This document shows, piece after piece, positions 33,838 through 42,890 of a DNA stretch of 64,000 nucleotides. The stretch is from Lentibacter algarum. GTDB taxonomy: Bacteria > Pseudomonadota > Alphaproteobacteria > Rhodobacterales > Rhodobacteraceae. The translations under genes were made by a program, and so were the position numbers. Location: positions 1-64,000 of the forward strand of contig NZ_JAHKQI010000006.1 of assembly GCF_018860975.1 (NCBI RefSeq), given 5' to 3'. Below the pieces are notes generated by a model. That model was not told where the DNA came from. It ran no database searches and was given only the letters and a program-made list of their open reading frames with translations. Position 1 is the stretch's first letter. Every line of letters starts with the position of its first letter.

Positions 33838-35100
33838 ATGAACATCCTTATTCTCGGAAGCGGCGGACGTGAGCACGCGCTGGCATGGGCCACGGCGCAG
33901 AACCCCAAGTGTGACAAGCTTTTTGTCGCGCCGGGGAACGCGGGCACAGCCGATGTGGCAAGCAACGTTGCGCTCGACATCGAGAACGGGGCTGCTGTTG
34001 TTGATTGGGCCAAGGCCAATGACATCAAATTTGTGATCGTCGGGCCGGAAGCGCCTTTGGCCGCTGGTGTTGCGGACGACTTGCGCGCAGCCGGGATCAC
34101 CACGTTCGGGCCGTCAAAAGCAGCGGCCCAGCTTGAAGCGTCAAAGTCGTTCACCAAGGCTGTTTGTGACGCGGCGCATGCGCCGACAGCAGCTTACGGA
34201 CATTTCACCGACAAGGCCGAAGCGGTTGCATATGTGAAGGCGCAGGGTGCGCCGATTGTAATCAAAGCTGACGGCTTGGCCGCGGGCAAAGGCGTTGTTG
34301 TTGCTATGGACATGCCCGAGGCACTGGCGGCGCTTGACGACATGTTCGGCGGTGCGCACGGCGCGGCGGGGGCGGAAGTCGTTGTGGAAGAGTTCATGGA
34401 GGGTGAAGAGGCGAGCTTCTTTGTGCTCTGTGACGGGCTTGAGGCACTGCCCTTTGGCACCGCACAAGACCACAAGCGCGTCGGCGAGGGCGACACGGGG
34501 CCGAACACCGGCGGCATGGGCGCCTACTCACCAGCACCGGTGATGAGCGAGGCTGTCGTTGCCAAGACGATGAGCGAGATCGTGATGCCGACGCTTGTTG
34601 AGATGGACAAGCGCGGCACGCCGTTTCAAGGGGTGCTGTTTGTCGGGCTGATGGTCAAAGACGGGCAACCAAGGCTGGTTGAATACAACGTGCGCTTTGG
34701 GGACCCAGAGTGCCAGGTGTTGATGATGCGCCTAGGCGCGCAGGCGTTTGACCATATTCAGGCAGCGGCCGAGGGGCGGTTGGCCGAGAGCCAAGTGCAC
34801 TGGGCCGATGACCATACTTTGACGGTTGTGATGGCGGCGAACGGCTACCCCGGGAGCTATGAAAAAGGCTCGCGCATTGGTGGCTTGGCGGGCTTGCCCG
34901 AGGATAGCACGCATATGTGTTTTCACGCTGGCACGGCTGAAGTTGACGGCGCGATTGCGGCGGTTGGCGGCCGCGTCTTAACCGTGACAGCGCGCGGTGA
35001 GAGCTTGCGCGTGGCGCGGGATGCGGCTTACGGGATGGTTGAACGCATTGACTGGCCCGAGGGCTTCTTTCGCGGCGATATTGGCTGGCGGGCGCTTTAG
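33838..35100 (+). CDS. purD: Phosphoribosylamine--glycine ligase
   Basis: ATP-grasp enzyme of purine synthesis that joins phosphoribosylamine and glycine. The 420-residue length is normal. It opens MNILILGSGGREHALAWA, contains the GPNTGGMGAYSPAP signature and the ATP-grasp region IKADGLAAGKGVVVA, and RFGDPECQ near the metal site. AGGAG lies eight bases before the ATG. It is monocistronic on the plus strand as far as can be seen. Confidence 0.97.
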   Translation: MNILILGSGGREHALAWATAQNPKCDKLFVAPGNAGTADVASNVALDIENGAAVVDWAKANDIKFVIVGPEAPLAAGVADDLRAAGITTFGPSKAAAQLEASKSFTKAVCDAAHAPTAAYGHFTDKAEAVAYVKAQGAPIVIKADGLAAGKGVVVAMDMPEALAALDDMFGGAHGAAGAEVVVEEFMEGEEASFFVLCDGLEALPFGTAQDHKRVGEGDTGPNTGGMGAYSPAPVMSEAVVAKTMSEIVMPTLVEMDKRGTPFQGVLFVGLMVKDGQPRLVEYNVRFGDPECQVLMMRLGAQAFDHIQAAAEGRLAESQVHWADDHTLTVVMAANGYPGSYEKGSRIGGLAGLPEDSTHMCFHAGTAEVDGAIAAVGGRVLTVTARGESLRVARDAAYGMVERIDWPEGFFRGDIGWRAL

Positions 35101-35170
35101 GGCTTTCGAATTTTGCTTGCTGAACACCGGAGCGTGCTTGTTACGCGGGGGTGTTTGCAAAATCCGGCTG

Positions 35171-35221
35171 ATCGAGGGGCCAGCCCCTCGAGCTCCCCGG
35201 GATATTTAGACCAAGAAAAAG
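35171..35221 (+). repeat. Probable interspersed Rhodobacteraceae intergenic element
   Basis: After purD a 7-bp stem (CGAGGGG/CCCCTCG) with a CCAG loop is followed by a segment ending GGGATATTT and ACCAAGAAAAAGC. I recall very similar stem-plus-GATATTT sequences repeated between genes across Rhodobacteraceae genomes. It may act as the purD terminator. Only one copy is seen in this window. Confidence 0.4.
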
Positions 35222-35300
35222 CAGGGCTTCCGTTCGGGAAGCGTTGAGGCGAATCGTCTGTGTGGCTTAGCTTTGGTTCAAACGGATATTGGAGAGAGAT

Positions 35301-36476
35301 ATGAAGTGGTTGAAGCGCGGGATTTATACGGTTCTGGGGCTGGCTGTTCTGGGGCTGATCGGGTTTTGGACCTTTGCGCCGGGGATTGTTGGCAAGCAGA
35401 GCAATGCGGTTGCCGAGCATGACCCCTACCCTGTTTCTGACGCCGCGCAGGCCTTGCATGACCGGCTGGTTGTCGGGGATTTGCACGCTGATCCGCTGTT
35501 GTGGAAGCGTGACCTGACCAAGCGCGGGACTTGGGGGCAGGTTGATGTGCCGCGGCTGATTGAAGGCGGGGTTGCGATGCAGGTGTTTACCGCTGTGACC
35601 AAGAGCCCTGCCGGGCAAAACTACGAAGAAAACTCAACTGATGCGTTTGATAACATTACGCTTTTGGCCTTCGGGCAGCTTTGGCCTATGCGCACTTGGG
35701 GCTCGATTTATGAGCGTGCGATCTATCAGGCGGAGAAGTTGCACCGGTTTGAGGAGCGCTCGGAAGGGCGCTTGAAGGTGATCAAAACGCGGGCGGATTT
35801 GGACGCTGTTTTGGCGGCGCGGGCCAAGGGCACCGAAGTTGTTGGCGGGATTTTGGGGGTTGAGGGGTTGCACCCGCTTGAAGGCGATATCAGTAACCTC
35901 AAGGGGTTGTTTGATGCTGGGCACCGGGTGTTTGGCTTGCAGCATTTCTTTGACAACGCGCTTGGCGGCTCTTTGCACGGGCAAGGCGACCACGGGCTGA
36001 CTGATTTTGGCAAAGAAGTTGTCGCGGAACTGGCGAAGATGCCTGTTGTGGTCGATGTGGCGCATTCAAGTGCGCAGAGTGCGCGGGATGCTTTGGCGAT
36101 TGTGGACGGGCCTATTTTGGTGTCGCATTCGGGCATTCACTCTTATTGCGAGGTGAAGCGCAACTTCCCCGATAAACTGATGCGCGAGATCGCGGCCAAG
36201 GGCGGTATCATCGGCATGGGCTATTGGGCGGATGTGACTTGCGGCGACATCACTCCTGACGGGATTGCGGATATGATCCTGGCTGGCATAAAGGCGGTTG
36301 GCGAGGATCACATCTCGCTGGGCTCTGACTTTGACGGCTCGGTGGCGACGGCGTTCGATACGTCGGAATTGCCTGCGCTCACCGACGCGTTGTTGCGCAA
36401 AGGCTTGAGCGAGGCGCAGATAGCCAAGGTGATGGGCGGCAACATGTTGCGGGTGTTTCAGGCGCGCTTGAAGTAG
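35301..36476 (+). CDS. Membrane dipeptidase (peptidase M19 family)
   Basis: Zinc dipeptidase of the renal dipeptidase family, 391 residues. A single N-terminal hydrophobic segment (about residues 5-25) anchors or exports it to the periplasmic side. Metal-ligand motifs are visible in order: GDLHADP (HxD), GVEGLHPL (Glu bridging ligand), VDVAHSS and LVSHSG (His ligands) and GSDFDG. I chose the ATG at 35301 because GGAGAGAGAT directly precedes it. It probably hydrolyses dipeptides, possibly including D-residue or beta-lactam-like bonds. Confidence 0.92.
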   Translation: MKWLKRGIYTVLGLAVLGLIGFWTFAPGIVGKQSNAVAEHDPYPVSDAAQALHDRLVVGDLHADPLLWKRDLTKRGTWGQVDVPRLIEGGVAMQVFTAVTKSPAGQNYEENSTDAFDNITLLAFGQLWPMRTWGSIYERAIYQAEKLHRFEERSEGRLKVIKTRADLDAVLAARAKGTEVVGGILGVEGLHPLEGDISNLKGLFDAGHRVFGLQHFFDNALGGSLHGQGDHGLTDFGKEVVAELAKMPVVVDVAHSSAQSARDALAIVDGPILVSHSGIHSYCEVKRNFPDKLMREIAAKGGIIGMGYWADVTCGDITPDGIADMILAGIKAVGEDHISLGSDFDGSVATAFDTSELPALTDALLRKGLSEAQIAKVMGGNMLRVFQARLK

Positions 36477-36477
36477 C

Positions 36478-36516
36478 AAAAAGCCCCGCGCAGTATGATC
36501 TGTCGCGGGGCTTTTT
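36478..36516. terminator. Bidirectional terminator between the dipeptidase gene and rpoH
   Basis: A perfect 13-bp stem (AAAAAGCCCCGCG/CGCGGGGCTTTTT) with a 13-base loop sits between two convergent genes. A T-run follows the stem on both strands, so it can end both the dipeptidase and rpoH transcripts. Confidence 0.92.
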
Positions 36517-36531
36517 GACTTTCGGGAAGGC

Positions 36532-37428
36532 TTAGTCGGCAGCCAGCAGGCCTTTGTCTTTTGCCAACTCACGCATGCGCAGTTGCAGCTTTTCAAAAGC
36601 GCGCACTTCGATCTGACGGATGCGCTCGCGGCTGACGTCAAACTGGCCAGAGAGCTCTTCCAGCGTCACGGCCTTCTCGCTCAGGCGACGTTGGGTGAGA
36701 ATGTCACGCTCGCGTTCGTTGAGCACATCCATCGCTTCGGCAAGCATCTCGCGGCGGGTGTCGAGCTCATCCTTGGCTTCATAGTCGCCAGCCTGATCGG
36801 CGTCTTCGTCCTCAAGCCAGTCTTGCCACTGCATAGTGCCTTCGCCCTCGGAGCCGACTGTGGCGTTGAGCGAAGCGTCGCCGCCAGACATACGGCCGTT
36901 CATCGAGATCACTTCTTCCTCGGTGACGCCGAGATCATGGGCGATGCGCTTAACATTCTCCGGGCGCAAGTCGCCCTCTTCAAAGGCACCGATGCGGGCT
37001 TTGGCTTTGCGCAGGTTGAAGAACAGCTTCTTTTGCGCCGAGGTGGTGCCGAGTTTCACAAGGCTCCACGAGCGCAGCACATATTCCTGAATGCTGGCGC
37101 GGATCCACCACATCGCATAGGTCGCGAGACGGAAGCCCTTTTCGGGGTCAAACCGCTTGACCGCTTGCATAAGGCCAACATTTGCCTCGGAGATAACTTC
37201 GGCTTGCGGCAAGCCATAGCCACGGTAGCCCATAGCAATTTTGGCCGCGAGGCGCAGGTGTGACGTGACCATCTTATGCGCGGCTTCGGTGTCTTCTTTT
37301 TCGACCCAAGCCTTGGCAAGCATGTATTCTTCTTCCGGCTCAAGCAGCGGAAACTTGCGGATTTCTTGCATATAGCGGTTCAAGCCGCCTTCTGGTGTTG
37401 GTGCTGGTAGGTTTGCGTAATTGCCCAT
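36532..37428 (-). CDS. rpoH: RNA polymerase sigma-32 (heat-shock) factor
   Basis: Sigma factor for heat-shock and, in this group, some oxidative-stress genes. The 298-residue protein has region 2 with FRLATYAMWWIRASIQEYVL (RpoH-box and -10 recognition area), an RpoH-typical QKKLFFNLRK motif at about residue 133, and region 4 ending VSRERIRQIEVRAFEKLQ. The frame is open 17 codons upstream, but the ATG at 37428 gives the common start MGNYANLPAPTPEGG. Rhodobacterales often have two rpoH genes; which one this is cannot be told. Confidence 0.96.
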   Translation of the reverse strand: MGNYANLPAPTPEGGLNRYMQEIRKFPLLEPEEEYMLAKAWVEKEDTEAAHKMVTSHLRLAAKIAMGYRGYGLPQAEVISEANVGLMQAVKRFDPEKGFRLATYAMWWIRASIQEYVLRSWSLVKLGTTSAQKKLFFNLRKAKARIGAFEEGDLRPENVKRIAHDLGVTEEEVISMNGRMSGGDASLNATVGSEGEGTMQWQDWLEDEDADQAGDYEAKDELDTRREMLAEAMDVLNERERDILTQRRLSEKAVTLEELSGQFDVSRERIRQIEVRAFEKLQLRMRELAKDKGLLAAD

Positions 37429-37478
37429 GATACTGGCCCCCTGTTCAATTTCCGCCATGTAAAGCGGCTTAACATTCA

Positions 37479-37506
37479 CTTATGCAGCCGAAACCGCCCT
37501 TTCAAG
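37479..37506 (-). promoter_or_regulatory. Candidate heat-shock-type promoter of rpoH
   Basis: About 55 bases upstream of the rpoH start, the minus strand reads CTTG, 18 bases, then CATAAG. This is near the alphaproteobacterial sigma-32 pattern of CTTG and CYTAT spaced by 17-18. It would allow rpoH to drive itself. The -10 part matches imperfectly. Confidence 0.35.
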
Positions 37507-37623
37507 AGGCATCGCCCACAATTCTTAACAAACAGATAATCCCCGTAGGTGGCTTTGCTAGGGCTGTTACAACCACCTCACGGCATTGCGATATGCGTTA
37601 CAAAATGAAGCAGCAAAGCCCGC

Positions 37624-37740
37624 TCACTCAAGCAGATGCCCGATGCGCAGCAGGTTGCCGTCGTGATCAACGATAACCAGCTCGCAAACGCCCCAAGGTT
37701 TGTCTTCGGCAGCGACAAACCGCGGGATGCCGCCCCTGAC
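37624..37740 (-). pseudogene. Remnant of a glyoxalase/VOC-family gene (C-terminal end)
   Basis: The minus strand encodes GIPRFVAAEDKPWGVCELV followed by DHDGNLLRIG and a stop at 37624-37626. That is a typical C-terminus of glyoxalase/bleomycin-resistance-type (VOC) proteins. The upstream part is missing: in-frame sequence runs into the end of the CHMI-like gene without VOC homology, and there is no plausible start. It looks like the surviving tail of a deleted gene. Confidence 0.7.
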
Positions 37741-37747
37741 AGGAGGG

Positions 37748-38071
37748 TTAGCCCGTTTGGCCGGTAAAGTAGTAGTCACTGCTGAAGTTGAGCGCCACAG
37801 AGCACGCGCAACCGCTGGGCAGGTAGCTTTGCAACAGAGCTGTCAGATCATCGAGCAGAGCGTTCATGAAGGCTGCGTCACGGTGGGGCTTGCGCAATAC
37901 GGCAACCTCAAGCAGCGCGTGGCTGTGGTGAAACGCTTTGGAGGGATAGGCCCGCCCCTTGCAGGCCCCTGCCCCGTCATCATGGCGCAAAATCAAGGCT
38001 TCCACTTCGGCCAGCAGTTGTGGCGCATCAAGCTCAAGATCGTTTGAATACTTCAAATCGGCATGGGGCAT
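37748..38071 (-). CDS. 5-carboxymethyl-2-hydroxymuconate isomerase-like protein
   Basis: A 107-residue protein of the CHMI/tautomerase-type family. It opens MPHADLKYSNDLE, with Pro2 as the likely catalytic base, and has RAYPSKAF and a C-terminal hydrophobic strand like family members. The family isomerises a muconate intermediate in homoprotocatechuate breakdown, but no other genes of that pathway are nearby, so its substrate may differ. It is 15 bases downstream of the TerB-type gene with GGAGA before its ATG. Its 3' end abuts a VOC remnant. Confidence 0.65.
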   Translation of the reverse strand: MPHADLKYSNDLELDAPQLLAEVEALILRHDDGAGACKGRAYPSKAFHHSHALLEVAVLRKPHRDAAFMNALLDDLTALLQSYLPSGCACSVALNFSSDYYFTGQTG

Positions 38072-38086
38072 TCACGGCTCTCCGGC

Positions 38087-38731
38087 TTAACGTGCCATGG
38101 CTTTTATGCCCTCTTCAGCCAAAACACCGTTTGCATAGGCGCGGGGCAAATCAAGCGCTTTGGCCAGCTCATGCAACTCACTCTCTTCGCTCTCGTCGAC
38201 ATGCCCGTCGGCCTTTGCAACCGCGATCGCCGAGCGTAGCACGAGCTCTTTGCCGGTGTCATTGAGGCTGCCAGCGACATCCTCAAGGTAGTCCCCGATA
38301 GGGCGCGTGTCGTCGCGCGCGGCTTCAAGCTCGGCGGCGATATCCTCGGGCGAAATCTCGCGCTTGGCGATATTGGCAAATGCCTGGGTGATCTGGGCGA
38401 TCTCGCCTTCGTCAATTTCGCCGTCGGCCAGCGCCATTTTGAACATCACCCGCTTGGACGCGATGGCAAAGGAGGCTTCGAACTTCTCTTGAGCGCCTTT
38501 CGGGTCAAACTGCAACACACCTTCATTGAAGGTGCCTTGGCAGCTGCCGCATTCGACAAATTCGCCGAGCTCTTTGGTTTTGAACAGCGGGATCCAATAC
38601 AGGGTGAACCAGCGTGTGACGGCGATCAGCCGATAGCCGCGGTAGTCTCCGCAATCGGGGCAGTAAAACTCGCCATTGCCGATCTCTTTCTGGCGTCCGC
38701 GCCAACCCCAAACAATGAAAAACATAATCAA
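38087..38731 (-). CDS. Zinc-ribbon plus TerB-like domain protein
   Basis: A 214-residue protein. A hydrophobic start (MIMFFIVWGW) precedes a zinc ribbon with CPDCGDYRGY and, about 35 residues later, CGSC. Residues of about 85-210 form a TerB-like all-helical domain with repeated acidic metal-type motifs (ADGEIDEGE and ADGHVDESE). TerB domains bind metals and occur in tellurite-resistance and stress systems. It heads a small minus-strand unit with the CHMI-like gene. Function is unknown. Confidence 0.72.
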   Translation of the reverse strand: MIMFFIVWGWRGRQKEIGNGEFYCPDCGDYRGYRLIAVTRWFTLYWIPLFKTKELGEFVECGSCQGTFNEGVLQFDPKGAQEKFEASFAIASKRVMFKMALADGEIDEGEIAQITQAFANIAKREISPEDIAAELEAARDDTRPIGDYLEDVAGSLNDTGKELVLRSAIAVAKADGHVDESEESELHELAKALDLPRAYANGVLAEEGIKAMAR

Positions 38732-38827
38732 TTTCCTTTCTGTGCGGCGCGATAATCTTCGGCCTTATGAGCACTCTATTCAAAAAGGATAGCGGGTGAA
38801 GCGCATCTGGCAAAGCTCTTTAGCGCA

Positions 38828-39856
38828 TCACTCAGAGGTGAGGCCGCTGATCAACTCCACGAAATCCGGCGGCAATCCTGCCTCAAAGCGCAGAAACTCT
38901 TTGCTGACGGGGTGCTCAAAACCAAGAGTGGCAGCATGCAGCGCTTGACGCTCAAACGCCTTAACGGCTGCAACAGCCCCCGCGCCAAAGGCCTTTTCGC
39001 TGAGCTTACGCCGCCCGCCGTAGGTTTGGTCGCCGACAAGCCCATGCCCCGCGTGGGCCATATGCACCCTGATCTGATGTGTGCGGCCGGTTTCAAGCCA
39101 GCAATCGACCAGCGAAATGCACTCGGGCGTGCCAAACGAGCGCACAACGCGGGCGCGGGTGATCGCGTGGCGGCCGCCGGTAAAGAACACGGCTTGTTTT
39201 TGGCGGTCGTGTTTGTGACGCGCGAGTTGGGTGGTGATCTTCATCACCCCACCCTGCTCGAAACTCACCCCCTTGACGCCGCGCAGGCGCGGGTCAGACG
39301 CATCGGGCACGCCGTAAACCAGCGCTTTATAGTGCCGCTCGACAGTGTGGGCCTCAAACTGTTTGGCCAAACCGTGATGGGCCTCATCAGTTTTGGCAAC
39401 CACGAGCAAGCCGCTGGTGTCTTTGTCGATGCGGTGCACGATACCGGGCCGTGCGACACCGCCAACTCCGCTGAGGCTGTCGCCGCAGTGATGCATCAGA
39501 GCATTCACAAGCGTGCCGTCAGGTGTGCCGGGCGCGGGATGAACCACCATTCCGACAGGCTTGTTGACGACGATGAGCGCGTCATCTTCATAGACAACAT
39601 CCAGCGCGATATCTTGTGGCAGAATGTGGCTCTCTTGAGCCTGTGCAACCGTCACGCGCACGATATCGCCCTCGGCAACCTTGGCCTTGGCGTTGGTCAC
39701 AACCACACCGTTAACGCTGATGTCACCCGCCTCAAGCATCTTGGCCATGCGCGAGCGGCTGAGGTTCGCATCCTCTGGCACATCACGCGAAAGGGCCTTA
39801 TCAAGGCGCGACGGAGGATCGGCGTTGATCCTGAATTCAAATGAGGCGTCTGCCAT
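38828..39856 (-). CDS. rluD: RluA/RluD-family 23S rRNA pseudouridine synthase
   Basis: Enzyme that isomerises uridines in the large-subunit rRNA. The 342-residue product has an N-terminal S4 RNA-binding domain (SRSRMAKMLEAGDISVNG) and the catalytic motif HRIDKDTSGLLVVAK with its active aspartate, plus GRTHQIRVHMAH. The start at 39856 gives a family-typical N-terminus. Its ATG overlaps the ATG of the divergent gene by two bases. RluD (helix 69) is the best guess within the family; RluC-like specificity is not excluded. Confidence 0.9.
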   Translation of the reverse strand: MADASFEFRINADPPSRLDKALSRDVPEDANLSRSRMAKMLEAGDISVNGVVVTNAKAKVAEGDIVRVTVAQAQESHILPQDIALDVVYEDDALIVVNKPVGMVVHPAPGTPDGTLVNALMHHCGDSLSGVGGVARPGIVHRIDKDTSGLLVVAKTDEAHHGLAKQFEAHTVERHYKALVYGVPDASDPRLRGVKGVSFEQGGVMKITTQLARHKHDRQKQAVFFTGGRHAITRARVVRSFGTPECISLVDCWLETGRTHQIRVHMAHAGHGLVGDQTYGGRRKLSEKAFGAGAVAAVKAFERQALHAATLGFEHPVSKEFLRFEAGLPPDFVELISGLTSE

Positions 39857-40169
39857 GAATGATACCCCTGAAGGACTGGACGAAGCGGTTGATCCGAGCC
39901 TCGTGCGCTTTCTCAAAATCCTCGTCAGCACCCTTGCAGGTGTGATGATTGTCGGGCTTGTAGCGGTGATTTACCTGCTTGTCATCCGCTTGAATGCCGA
40001 TGTGCCCGAGCTGCCCGCAAGGATCGTGCTGCCTGAGGGCGTCAAGGCGCAGGCCTTCACACAGGGCGAGGGCTGGTTTGCCGTGGTGACGGAAGACGGG
40101 CGGATTTTGATATTCGGGCGTGACGGGGCAACGATACTGCAAGACATCGCGATTACAGCGAAAGACTAG
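39855..40169 (+). CDS. DUF6476-like small membrane protein
   Basis: A 104-residue protein with one long hydrophobic segment (residues about 25-45) and a C-terminal soluble part containing LPARIVLPEGVKAQAFTQGE and WFAVVTEDGRILIF. I recall such proteins next to rluD in Rhodobacterales, annotated as DUF6476. The ATG at 39855 has GAGGCG nine bases upstream, inside the divergent rluD coding end. The frame is open further upstream but only as antisense to rluD. Function is unknown. Confidence 0.8.
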   Translation: MNDTPEGLDEAVDPSLVRFLKILVSTLAGVMIVGLVAVIYLLVIRLNADVPELPARIVLPEGVKAQAFTQGEGWFAVVTEDGRILIFGRDGATILQDIAITAKD

Positions 40170-40559
40170 CGAACGCCCTTAGCTCTCGCGCAATTGCTCT
40201 AATTTTTCGGTTTCCGATATAGGCTTTGCGGGACATAGCGGTTGTTCGCTAGGCGCGGTTCAATCTCCGCTGCAAGTGTTGGTGTACTTCATCTTGAAAT
40301 TCAAAGATTTGATCTGTTGGTGCTAGCCGGTGCCGCACACTAACTGTTACATCGCGGTTTCTATCGCGATATTCGCCATTGGTATCCGCGACCAAGCCAG
40401 GGTCGCAAACCGGTTCTTCGCAATATCAACATACATGGAAGCACTTCAGAGAAAGCGAGCCAGGAAGTTGATTTGGTTTTCTGCACCTCTGCTAAAGAAG
40501 CGAGGGGCTTTCTGGTTTTTGAGGATGCCAAACCATATTGCCCGCCGTACAATGCACCC
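40170..40559. other. Intergenic stretch without a supported gene
   Basis: About 390 bases between the DUF6476-like gene and my preferred start of the LuxR-type regulator. I see no tRNA, repeat or recognisable protein. An in-frame TTG at 40473 with GGAAG six bases before it could start the regulator earlier. This stretch may hold the left edge of the transferred cassette. Confidence 0.5.
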
Positions 40560-41510
40560 ATGCGCATCGGAGAATTCAGTGATATTGTTTTTCGCCTGAC
40601 CAATTCAGCAATTGAGGCCCGCCCTGGCGAGCATCAAAGGGCGCAGATCGAGATACTGCGGGATGCGATCAAATTTGATGCTGCATGGTGGGGATGGTCC
40701 AACCTCAGCGGTGGGCGCAACAGACTGATTAACACCGGCACCCTTGGATTGCCCCAGAGCTTTGAAAGTGCTGTGCGCGCCGTGTTGCATTTGGATCCGT
40801 TGGTTAAGCATGGGCGCAATCTCGCGGTTTTTGGTAGGACCGTCGATGTTGAAAACGACGACTTGCCTGAAGATTACAAGCATTGCCTTGAGGCTTTTCA
40901 GATTGGTTCGATTCTGAACGGCCACTGTAGGCTTCAAGGCGAAACACAGTTCAATTTTTTCCTTTCGCTATATACTCGCTCAGGCGGCCAGAAACTCTCT
41001 AATGACGACACTAGAGATTTTCGTCTGATCCTGCGCCACATTGAACAAAACCTATCGTTGTCACTGCGTGCAGAGCTGCGCAGCCTAGCGCCAGAAAACG
41101 GTGAAGCGGCGTTTGTGAGTGTGGGCGGAGCGATTGTCAGATCCACACGGGGTTTTTTGAACCAGCTTGAACAAAACGGACTGAACCGATCTCAGATTTC
41201 CGAAATTCTGGCAGATCTGTCCTTTGGGCAACGCCGGTGGCGTGGAGACAAACTACTGCTAGATGCTCGCGCTTATCGGCGAGATCTGATTCTCGTCCGA
41301 CTTGCCCCACACGATGTATTAGCCCAGCTTTCAAAAGAAGAGCGCAATGTGGCCGACCTTTTGGCTTTGGGCCATACAATGCGCGAAATTGCTCAAAAAA
41401 GAGAGGTCTCTCACAACACCGTTCGCAACCAGGTTGCCTCTATCTATCGAAAAACAGGGGTAAAAAACCGAACTATGCTACTCTCGCAGACCCGGTTGGG
41501 GCAAAAATGA
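40560..41510 (+). CDS. LuxR-type (GerE) transcriptional regulator
   Basis: A 316-residue regulator. The C-terminal 60 residues are a clear GerE helix-turn-helix (LSKEERNVADLLALGHTMRE, then VSHNTVRNQVASIYRKTGVKNR). The N-terminal 240 residues are not recognised as an autoinducer-binding or receiver domain. The start is uncertain: ATG 40560 gives MRIGEFSDIV but has no good ribosome-binding site, and TTG 40473 is an alternative. Its base composition is more A+T-rich than most neighbours. It lies just upstream of the ABC-transporter genes on the same strand and probably controls them. Confidence 0.85.
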   Translation: MRIGEFSDIVFRLTNSAIEARPGEHQRAQIEILRDAIKFDAAWWGWSNLSGGRNRLINTGTLGLPQSFESAVRAVLHLDPLVKHGRNLAVFGRTVDVENDDLPEDYKHCLEAFQIGSILNGHCRLQGETQFNFFLSLYTRSGGQKLSNDDTRDFRLILRHIEQNLSLSLRAELRSLAPENGEAAFVSVGGAIVRSTRGFLNQLEQNGLNRSQISEILADLSFGQRRWRGDKLLLDARAYRRDLILVRLAPHDVLAQLSKEERNVADLLALGHTMREIAQKREVSHNTVRNQVASIYRKTGVKNRTMLLSQTRLGQK

Positions 41511-41597
41511 TTTCATAGTGCATTTGCACTATCCTCCTGTGATGCATCCTTTGCGACTGTTTTAGTTAACAACGCAATTGCAACAGGGAAATAAACC

Positions 41598-42884
41598 ATG
41601 CTTACAAAGTCCTCGCTGACAAGACGGTCTGTTCTGGCAAGCTCTGCAGCCTCGCTCGGATTGCTATCTGCCCCTTCTATCGTTCGTGCGGCGTCGCGCG
41701 ATATCCGCATCGGGTACATCACGGCGCTCAGCGGTGCGCGGGCCGAGTTTGGTGAAAGCGATCCATGGATGCTGGAGCAGGTGAAAAAGATCACAGACAG
41801 TGGTCTGAACATCGGTGGTCATAACTACTCTGTGGAATTTGTTGTCAAGGACAACCAGTCCAACGCCAACCGCTCGGCTGCCGTTGGTAACGAATTGATC
41901 CAGCGTGAAGGCGTGGACCTGTTGTTGGTACAGGATCTGGATGCCTCGGTCGCAACTGGTGAGATGTCGGATATTGCGGGTATCCCGTCTATCTCGACAA
42001 TGGGTCCGTGGCAGGCATGGATGTTTGGACGCGGCTCGAACCCGGCGCAGGGTTTCCCTTATTCGTTCACCTTCTTCTGGGGTGTCGAAATGGCGATGCA
42101 GACCTTCACGAACCTCTGGAATCAGATCGACACCAACAAAGTTGTTGGAGACTTTTATTTCGACAATCCAGCAGGTCAGGCCTTTGCCAACCCCGAGCTG
42201 GGTCTGCCGGCTGTGATGGGCGATGCGGGCTACAGCCGCGTTGATGGCGGCATGTTCCAGTTCGACACACAGGATTTCTCGGCGCAGGTGTCCAAGTTCA
42301 AGGAAGGAAACGCACAGATCGTAACTGGTTTTGGCTTCCCCCCGAACTGGGCCACATTCTGGGCGCAGGCCGGCCAGATGGGCTTTACGCCTGAGGCCGC
42401 GACCTTTGCTGCCGCCTTCTTGTTCCCATCCGCCATCGAGTCGCTGGGCGATCGCGGCAACGGCATGTCGACCGAGGTTTGGTGGACGCCCAACATGCCT
42501 TGGACCTCTTCGCTAACAGGTCAGTCTGCCGCGCAACTGGCCGCAGATTGGGAAGCCGCCTCGGGCAAACAATGGGCTCAGACTCTGGGCTACAGCCACG
42601 CGCTGTTTGAAACTGGTATCGCGGCACTGAAGAATTCAGGTGATCCCAAGAATCCCGATGCCGTACGTGATGCCATTGCGGGGCTGAACCTCAACACCAT
42701 GGTAGGGCCAGTCAACTGGGCTGACACTCCGATCAAGAACGTCGCGGTAACCGAAGTTGCCGGGGGTCAGTGGCGCAAGACAGATGGGGGCAAGCATGCC
42801 TTTGATCTGGTGATCAATGACAATGGCTTCGCCCCGTCGGTTGATGTGCAGGACCAACTGATCCCGCTTTCAAAGCTCGGGTAA
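41598..42884 (+). CDS. ABC transporter substrate-binding protein (branched-chain amino acid type)
   Basis: Periplasmic binding protein of 428 residues, type I periplasmic-binding-protein fold (LivJ/amide family). The N-terminus carries a twin-arginine signal (LTRRSVLASSAASLGLL) with a likely cleavage after VRA near residue 32. The mature part starts RDIRIGYITALSGARAEFGE, typical of the fold. It leads a complete five-component importer. The ligand is not an obvious amino acid: members of this group also bind amides, urea and aromatic acids. Confidence 0.93.
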   Translation: MLTKSSLTRRSVLASSAASLGLLSAPSIVRAASRDIRIGYITALSGARAEFGESDPWMLEQVKKITDSGLNIGGHNYSVEFVVKDNQSNANRSAAVGNELIQREGVDLLLVQDLDASVATGEMSDIAGIPSISTMGPWQAWMFGRGSNPAQGFPYSFTFFWGVEMAMQTFTNLWNQIDTNKVVGDFYFDNPAGQAFANPELGLPAVMGDAGYSRVDGGMFQFDTQDFSAQVSKFKEGNAQIVTGFGFPPNWATFWAQAGQMGFTPEAATFAAAFLFPSAIESLGDRGNGMSTEVWWTPNMPWTSSLTGQSAAQLAADWEAASGKQWAQTLGYSHALFETGIAALKNSGDPKNPDAVRDAIAGLNLNTMVGPVNWADTPIKNVAVTEVAGGQWRKTDGGKHAFDLVINDNGFAPSVDVQDQLIPLSKLG

Positions 42885-42890
42885 GCAGAC

